Source of the DNA: an uncultured Bacteroidales bacterium
GTDB lineage: Bacteria; Bacteroidota; Bacteroidia; Bacteroidales; WCHB1-69
Assembly (NCBI GenBank): GCA_905235135.1
Contig: CAJOKR010000056.1
Coordinates: 1-32,723 of the forward strand
Direction of reading: 5' to 3'
DNA length: 32,723 bases
In this document: positions 28,281 through 32,723 of the stretch, piece after piece
Position numbering within the stretch: position 1 is the stretch's first letter
Layout of the letters: the number at the start of each line of letters is the position of its first letter
The notes under the pieces: generated by a model
The model's input: only the letters and a program-made list of their open reading frames with translations
Told to the model about the DNA's origin: nothing
Databases searched by the model: none
Position numbers and translations under genes: made by a program

Positions 28281-29522
28281 ATGGAAGAACAAATCAATCT
28301 TATCAGCACATTTGCCGATTTCAAAGAATCCAAAAGCATTGATAGAGAAACGCTTATGCACATTTTGGAAGACGTTTTCGTAAGTGCGCTAAGTAAGAAA
28401 TACGGTCCTGACGCCCGCTTCAACGTAATTGTCAACGTCGATCGCGGCGACCTTGAAATCCAACACTCTTTGGATGTAGTGGAGGATGACCAGGTGACTG
28501 ACCCCGTGAACCAGATCTCCCTCTCCGACGCCATCAAGATTGAGCCCGACTTCGAAGTGGGTGAGGAGGTGATTGAGCAAATTCAGCTCTCCGACTTCCA
28601 ACGCCGCGAGATTTTGGCCCTGCGCCAGAACCTCAGCAACCGGATTCTGGAGTACGAAAAGGATGTCATTTTCCACAAATATGAGCCGCGCAAGGGCGAA
28701 CTGATTACCGGCGAGGTGAGCCAGGTCTGGAAACGCGAGATTTTAGTGATGGACGACGACCGTGTGGAGATGGTGCTGCCTAAGTCCGAACAGATCCCCT
28801 CCGACTACTACAAGAAGGGCGACAGCATCATGGCGGTCATCACTTCCGTGGATGTGGTCAACGGTTCCCCGCGCATCCTCCTTTCCCGTACCTCCCCGCA
28901 ATTCCTCGAACGGCTGATGGAACGCTCCATCCCCGAAATCGAGGAGGGCGTCATCATGATTCGCGACATCGTGCGGGTGCCTGGCGAACGTGCCAAAGTG
29001 CTGGTGGAAACCTACGATGACCGTATCGATCCCGTGGGCGCCTGCGTCGGCGTGAAGGGCAGCCGTATCCACGATACCGTCCGCGAGCTCCGCAACGAGA
29101 ATATTGACATTATTAATTATACGAACAAGAAGGAACTGTTGATCGCCCGTGCTCTCAACCCCGCGCAGATCTCCTCCATCGAACTCGACGAGGAAAACAA
29201 GACCGCCAACGTCTATATGAAGTCCGACCAAGTCTCCCTCGCCATCGGTAAGGGCGGCTATAACATCAAGCTGGCCAGCAAGTTGTCCGGCTATGAAATT
29301 GATGTTTTCAGAGACGACATCAAGGAGGAATATGTCATCCCGTTGTCGGAATTCAACGATGTTTTCGACCAGTGGGTCATCGACACGTTCATTGGTATCG
29401 GCTGCGACACGGCCGAGAGTATTTTACAGTTGAGCCGCGAGGAACTTATCCGCCGTACCGACCTCGAAGAGGAAACCGTGGATGCTATGATTGCTGCAGT
29501 TAAGGAAGAATTGGCCAAGTAA
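28281..29522 (+). CDS. nusA: Transcription termination/antitermination factor NusA
   Basis: A 413-residue NusA. The N-terminal RNA-polymerase-binding domain is at 1-125, the S1 domain near 132-200 ([20 protein letters not shown], in part), KH1 and KH2 at about 205-345 ([25 protein letters not shown], in part; [43 protein letters not shown]), then a C-terminal helix-hairpin-helix ([17 protein letters not shown]). It controls pausing, termination and antitermination. rimP, the usual neighbour upstream, is absent; tRNA-Gln takes its place. The stop TAA overlaps a possible infB ATG at 29522. Confidence 0.97.
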   Translation: MEEQINLISTFADFKESKSIDRETLMHILEDVFVSALSKKYGPDARFNVIVNVDRGDLEIQHSLDVVEDDQVTDPVNQISLSDAIKIEPDFEVGEEVIEQIQLSDFQRREILALRQNLSNRILEYEKDVIFHKYEPRKGELITGEVSQVWKREILVMDDDRVEMVLPKSEQIPSDYYKKGDSIMAVITSVDVVNGSPRILLSRTSPQFLERLMERSIPEIEEGVIMIRDIVRVPGERAKVLVETYDDRIDPVGACVGVKGSRIHDTVRELRNENIDIINYTNKKELLIARALNPAQISSIELDEENKTANVYMKSDQVSLAIGKGGYNIKLASKLSGYEIDVFRDDIKEEYVIPLSEFNDVFDQWVIDTFIGIGCDTAESILQLSREELIRRTDLEEETVDAMIAAVKEELAK

Positions 29523-29569
29523 TGCCCCTGATCAATACAATCACCAAGTTTTTAACCAGAATTATCAAT

Positions 29570-32512
29570 ATGCCGGAAGAAAAAGTAAACACGCCGCGAA
29601 TACCCAAGGCGGCCACAGAATTTAACGTGTCAAAGGATCGTATCATCGACATCCTGACCAAAAATGGGTTTGAAATCGCTTCTCAGAATGCAAAGCTGAC
29701 GGAGGAGATGTACCAGTGTCTGCAAAAAGAGCTGGCTAAAGACAAAATGGTGAAGGAGAAATCCGACCAGATCCTCACCCCGAAAGGAGGGAAAAAAGAG
29801 GAACCGAAACCTGCGGCTGAAACCAAGACCGCAGAGGAGGAGACGACGGGGCAGCATGTTATTATTCATACCACTAAACTTCCTGAAGTTCAGGTGGTTG
29901 AAGAGCCCGTGCACGCTCCCGAACTGAAAATCTTAGGATCCGTTCCGCCAGAAACCCTGGGGAAGCCTGCCAAGAAGAAATCTTCCGGCAAATCAGAGGC
30001 AGCCACTTCCGCAGAACCGGCATCTGAGAAGGTGGAAACTGCTCCTCAGGAAAATCCGGCAGTTCCGGAGGAGAAACCCGCCGCAGAAGTCCCGGTTCAA
30101 GAACCCGAAACGGAACCTGAAAAGGAAACCAAACCCGAGCATATTGAGACAAAGGCACATCTTCCTGGACCCGAAATTCTCGGTACGATTGATTTGGAGG
30201 CCCTGAAGCCCAAGAAAAAATCGTCCACCAAGGAGAAGAAAGGTGCCAAGAAGGAGAAACAACCCCAACAGCCCAAGCCGACTAAGAAAGCGGAAGCTCC
30301 CAAAACTCAACCGAAGAAGGAGGAACCCGCTCCCGTTGTGCAACAACCGGAACAGCCTGTTGTGGAGCACATTAAGACGGTTGTCAACCCGCTGAAGGGC
30401 CCCAAGATTCTCGGAACTATCGACCTGTCTTTGCTCCAGCAACCCAGCCCCAGCGGCAAGAGCGATCATCGTAGTGGCGATCCCGACAAGAAAAAGAAGA
30501 AACGGAAACGCGTGGCTAAGCCGGTGAAATCTTCCAGCAATGCCAATATCAAGGACGACAAGGACAAGAAGCAGAAGCAGGAGCCTGAAAAGGTAGAGAT
30601 TTCGGCGGAGGACATCCACCGTCGTATCAAGGAGACCAAGATGCGTCTCGAAAGCAACACCAAGAAGACTTCCACCGCGGCCAAGCGCAGAAAGGAGAAA
30701 CGTCAACTCATCCACGAGCGTATCGAGGAGCAGGAATTGCAGGCTATCGAAGATCAGAAGACCTTGCGCGTGACGGAATTCATCACCGCCAACGAGCTGG
30801 CCACCCTGATGAACGTCGATGTGACCAAGATTATCGCTACCTGCATGAGCATCGGCCTCTTCGTTTCCATCAATCAGCGTTTGGATGCCGAAAACATCGC
30901 CATGTTGGCTGAGGAGTTCGGTTTCAAGGTGGAATTCATTGATTCTGAGGAAGAAGAGAAGATGAACAATCCCGAAGAGGAAGACAAGGAAGAGGATCTC
31001 CAGCCGCGTCACCCGATCATCACGGTCATGGGTCACGTTGACCACGGTAAGACCTCCCTGTTGGACTACATCCGCAAGACGAATGTCATTGCCGGTGAGG
31101 CCGGTGGCATTACCCAGCACATCGGTGCTTACGAGGTGAGCCTGCCAGACGGTCGTAAGATTACCTTCCTCGATACGCCTGGTCACGAAGCATTTACCGC
31201 CATGCGTGCCCGCGGTGCCAAGATCACTGACTTGTGTATCATCGTGGTTGCCGCTGATGATGCGGTGATGCCGCAGACGGTTGAGGCTATCAACCATGCC
31301 CAAGCCGCCGGTGTCCCGATGGTGTTTGCCATCACCAAAATTGACAAGCCCAACGCCAATCCCGACAAGATTCGCGAGGAGCTGGCCAACATGAACATCC
31401 TCGTGGAGGAGTGGGGCGGCAAGTACCAGTGTCAGGAAATCGATGCCAAGCACGGTGACCACGTGCAGGATTTGCTCGAAAAGGTACTCTTGGAAGCCGA
31501 TTTGCTCGACTTGAAGGCCAACCCGAACCGTCCCGGCGTGGGTGCGGTTATCGAATCTGCATTGGACAAGGGTCGCGGTTACGTGGCCAAGGTGTTGGTG
31601 CAGAATGGTACGCTGCGAGTGGGTGACCCGATTCTGGCCGGCAGCTGCTTCGGCAAGGTGAAGGCTATGTTCAATGAGCGTAACCAGCCGGTGAAATCTG
31701 TTGGTCCAGCCCAGCCTGTGTTGTTGTTGGGTCTGAACGGTGCTCCGCAGGCCGGTGATACCTTCAAGGTTTGCGAATCCGAACAGGAGGCCCGCAGCAT
31801 TGCCACCAAGCGTGCCCGACTCGCCCGTGAGATGGGTTTGCGCACGCAAAAACACGTCACGCTCGAGGAAATCGGCCGCCGTATTGCTATTGGCGACTTC
31901 AAGGAGCTCAATATTATCGTCAAGGGTGATGTGGACGGCTCTGTGGAGGCTCTCGCCGGTGAGCTGCTGAAGCTCAGCACCGAGCAGGTTCAGGTCAATG
32001 TCATCCACAAGTCTGTGGGTCAGGTGACCGAAACCGACGTGATGTTGGCTACCGCGTCCAACGCCCTCATCGTGGCCTTCCAGGTGCGTCCGTCCGCGAA
32101 CGCCCGCAAGATGGCCGAGGCCGAGCAGATTGACATCCGTACCTATTCTATTATCTATACCGCCATCAACGAGATCAAGGACGCTATCGCTGGTATGCAT
32201 TCGCCGGAGATCCGCGAAAAGGTGGTCTGCAACATCGAAATCCGCGAGGTGTTCCATATTTCCAAGGTCGGCAACGTGGCCGGTTGTATGGTCCTCGACG
32301 GCAAGTTGCAGCGTAACACCAAGATTCGCCTCATCCGCGACGGTATCGTCATCTACACGGGCAAGCTCGGCTCCCTGCGTCGCTTCAAGGACGATGTCAA
32401 GGAGGTGGTTGCCGGTCAGGACTGCGGTCTGAACATCGACGGCTGCAACGACATCAAGGTCGGCGACATCATCGAAGGCTACGAGGAATTCGAGGTGGCT
32501 TACGGAAAGTAA
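29570..32512 (+). CDS. infB: Translation initiation factor IF-2
   Basis: A GTPase that brings initiator tRNA to the 30S subunit. I place the start at 29570 ([21 protein letters not shown]), which resembles other Bacteroidetes IF-2 starts; an ATG at 29522 overlapping the nusA stop would add 16 residues and cannot be excluded. The IF2-N domain is followed by about 300 charged, low-complexity residues with three copies of an ILG(T/S)(I/V)-L motif. The G domain has GHVDHGKT (488-495), DTPGHE (535-540) and TKID (589-592), then domains II-IV ending [11 protein letters not shown]. At 980 residues it is normal for the phylum. Probably co-transcribed with nusA. Confidence 0.96.
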   Translation: MPEEKVNTPRIPKAATEFNVSKDRIIDILTKNGFEIASQNAKLTEEMYQCLQKELAKDKMVKEKSDQILTPKGGKKEEPKPAAETKTAEEETTGQHVIIHTTKLPEVQVVEEPVHAPELKILGSVPPETLGKPAKKKSSGKSEAATSAEPASEKVETAPQENPAVPEEKPAAEVPVQEPETEPEKETKPEHIETKAHLPGPEILGTIDLEALKPKKKSSTKEKKGAKKEKQPQQPKPTKKAEAPKTQPKKEEPAPVVQQPEQPVVEHIKTVVNPLKGPKILGTIDLSLLQQPSPSGKSDHRSGDPDKKKKKRKRVAKPVKSSSNANIKDDKDKKQKQEPEKVEISAEDIHRRIKETKMRLESNTKKTSTAAKRRKEKRQLIHERIEEQELQAIEDQKTLRVTEFITANELATLMNVDVTKIIATCMSIGLFVSINQRLDAENIAMLAEEFGFKVEFIDSEEEEKMNNPEEEDKEEDLQPRHPIITVMGHVDHGKTSLLDYIRKTNVIAGEAGGITQHIGAYEVSLPDGRKITFLDTPGHEAFTAMRARGAKITDLCIIVVAADDAVMPQTVEAINHAQAAGVPMVFAITKIDKPNANPDKIREELANMNILVEEWGGKYQCQEIDAKHGDHVQDLLEKVLLEADLLDLKANPNRPGVGAVIESALDKGRGYVAKVLVQNGTLRVGDPILAGSCFGKVKAMFNERNQPVKSVGPAQPVLLLGLNGAPQAGDTFKVCESEQEARSIATKRARLAREMGLRTQKHVTLEEIGRRIAIGDFKELNIIVKGDVDGSVEALAGELLKLSTEQVQVNVIHKSVGQVTETDVMLATASNALIVAFQVRPSANARKMAEAEQIDIRTYSIIYTAINEIKDAIAGMHSPEIREKVVCNIEIREVFHISKVGNVAGCMVLDGKLQRNTKIRLIRDGIVIYTGKLGSLRRFKDDVKEVVAGQDCGLNIDGCNDIKVGDIIEGYEEFEVAYGK

Positions 32513-32578
32513 CTTCCGCATCTTCCACTGAGATCAGACCTCCTCGTTCCCCATATTCTCCGTTCTCTATCCGTCCAT

Positions 32579-32723
32579 TTACCGTTCCACCACCTTCCAG
32601 CTTTCGATTCGGCGCGTTTCGGAAGAGAAGTTCACCCCGATTTTGTAGAGCTTGCGCGGGTCGTGGGCGAAGGGCAAGGCGTACTCCCTTTTCTCGATCT
32701 GCGCCAACGCTTCCTCGACGGAT
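32579..32723 (-). CDS. C-terminal end of a PD-(D/E)XK/AAA-ATPase-like protein (partial)
   Basis: The last 48 codons of a minus-strand gene that continues past the window: SVEEALAQIEKREYALPFAH, DPRKLYKIGVNFSSETRRIE, SWKVVER, stop at 32579-32581. This is the characteristic end of the large Bacteroidetes family with an N-terminal AAA-ATPase-like domain and a C-terminal PD-(D/E)XK nuclease-like domain (PDDEXK_9/DUF1703), found in many copies per genome and of unknown function. It is convergent with infB; the 66 bases between show nothing notable. Confidence 0.8.
   Translation of the reverse strand, partial: SVEEALAQIEKREYALPFAHDPRKLYKIGVNFSSETRRIESWKVVER

Noticed and set aside
29993..32521. Long open frame antisense to infB (about 840 codons)
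   Set aside because: A shadow of strongly biased infB codon use; it lacks family similarity and promoter, and infB itself is certain.

Overview
The window is chromosomal DNA from a member of the Bacteroidota, most likely order Bacteroidales. Evidence: at least a dozen genes are preceded by the Bacteroidetes -7 box (TAnnTTTG, usually followed by C) and almost none by a Shine-Dalgarno sequence; lipoproteins, FISUMP proteins, a BtuG-like B12-binding propeller, a DUF4369 protein and a DUF3990 protein are typical of the group; and conserved genes (nusA-infB, guaA, cinA, xerD) have Bacteroidetes-like sequences. The species cannot be named from the sequence alone.

Layout. 1-7670: an accessory envelope region, mostly minus strand, with an orphan lipoprotein, a FISUMP lipoprotein, a frameshifted small outer-membrane protein, a periplasmic S41 protease, a lipocalin-like lipoprotein and a second FISUMP protein. 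Facing them at 2198-3503 is a plus-strand two-gene locus that looks like an ADP-ribosyltransferase-fold toxin (DUF3990) with an XRE-type antitoxin behind a double-palindrome operator. Both FISUMP genes carry the same upstream regulatory block, and a membrane LytTR regulator (8044-9195) is divergent from the second. 9192-15490: conserved minus-strand genes cinA-xerD and guaA-MBOAT-AlgJ-like (surface polymer O-acetylation). 15535-17100: a DUF4369 lipoprotein whose 5' end is built from five tandem 48-bp hairpin units, then a tiny lipoprotein bracketed by inverted hairpin modules. 17103-20932: an MmeI-like single-chain restriction-modification enzyme and a ComF protein. 20933-25393: a cobalamin riboswitch with a BtuG-like lipoprotein, a GH89 alpha-N-acetylglucosaminidase, an 18-residue-repeat secreted protein and the stump of an exonuclease gene. 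25394-27879: a 33-bp tandem repeat, a WD40 protein and a single-domain voltage-gated cation channel with filter TVEGWYD. 27927-32512: tRNA-Arg, tRNA-Gln, nusA and infB. The right edge holds the 3' end of a PD-(D/E)XK/AAA-type gene.

The most unusual feature is the density of small hairpin-forming repeats. Several families sit exactly at gene 3' ends, supply the last codons and stop codon of two unrelated genes, lie in frame inside the restriction enzyme gene, and form an in-frame array at the start of a lipoprotein gene. Copies differ by paired changes in their stems, which suggests selection for structure. The other two main leads are the DUF3990/XRE locus and the 21-bp-periodic TTCCGTC sites shared by the two FISUMP promoters beside the LytTR gene.
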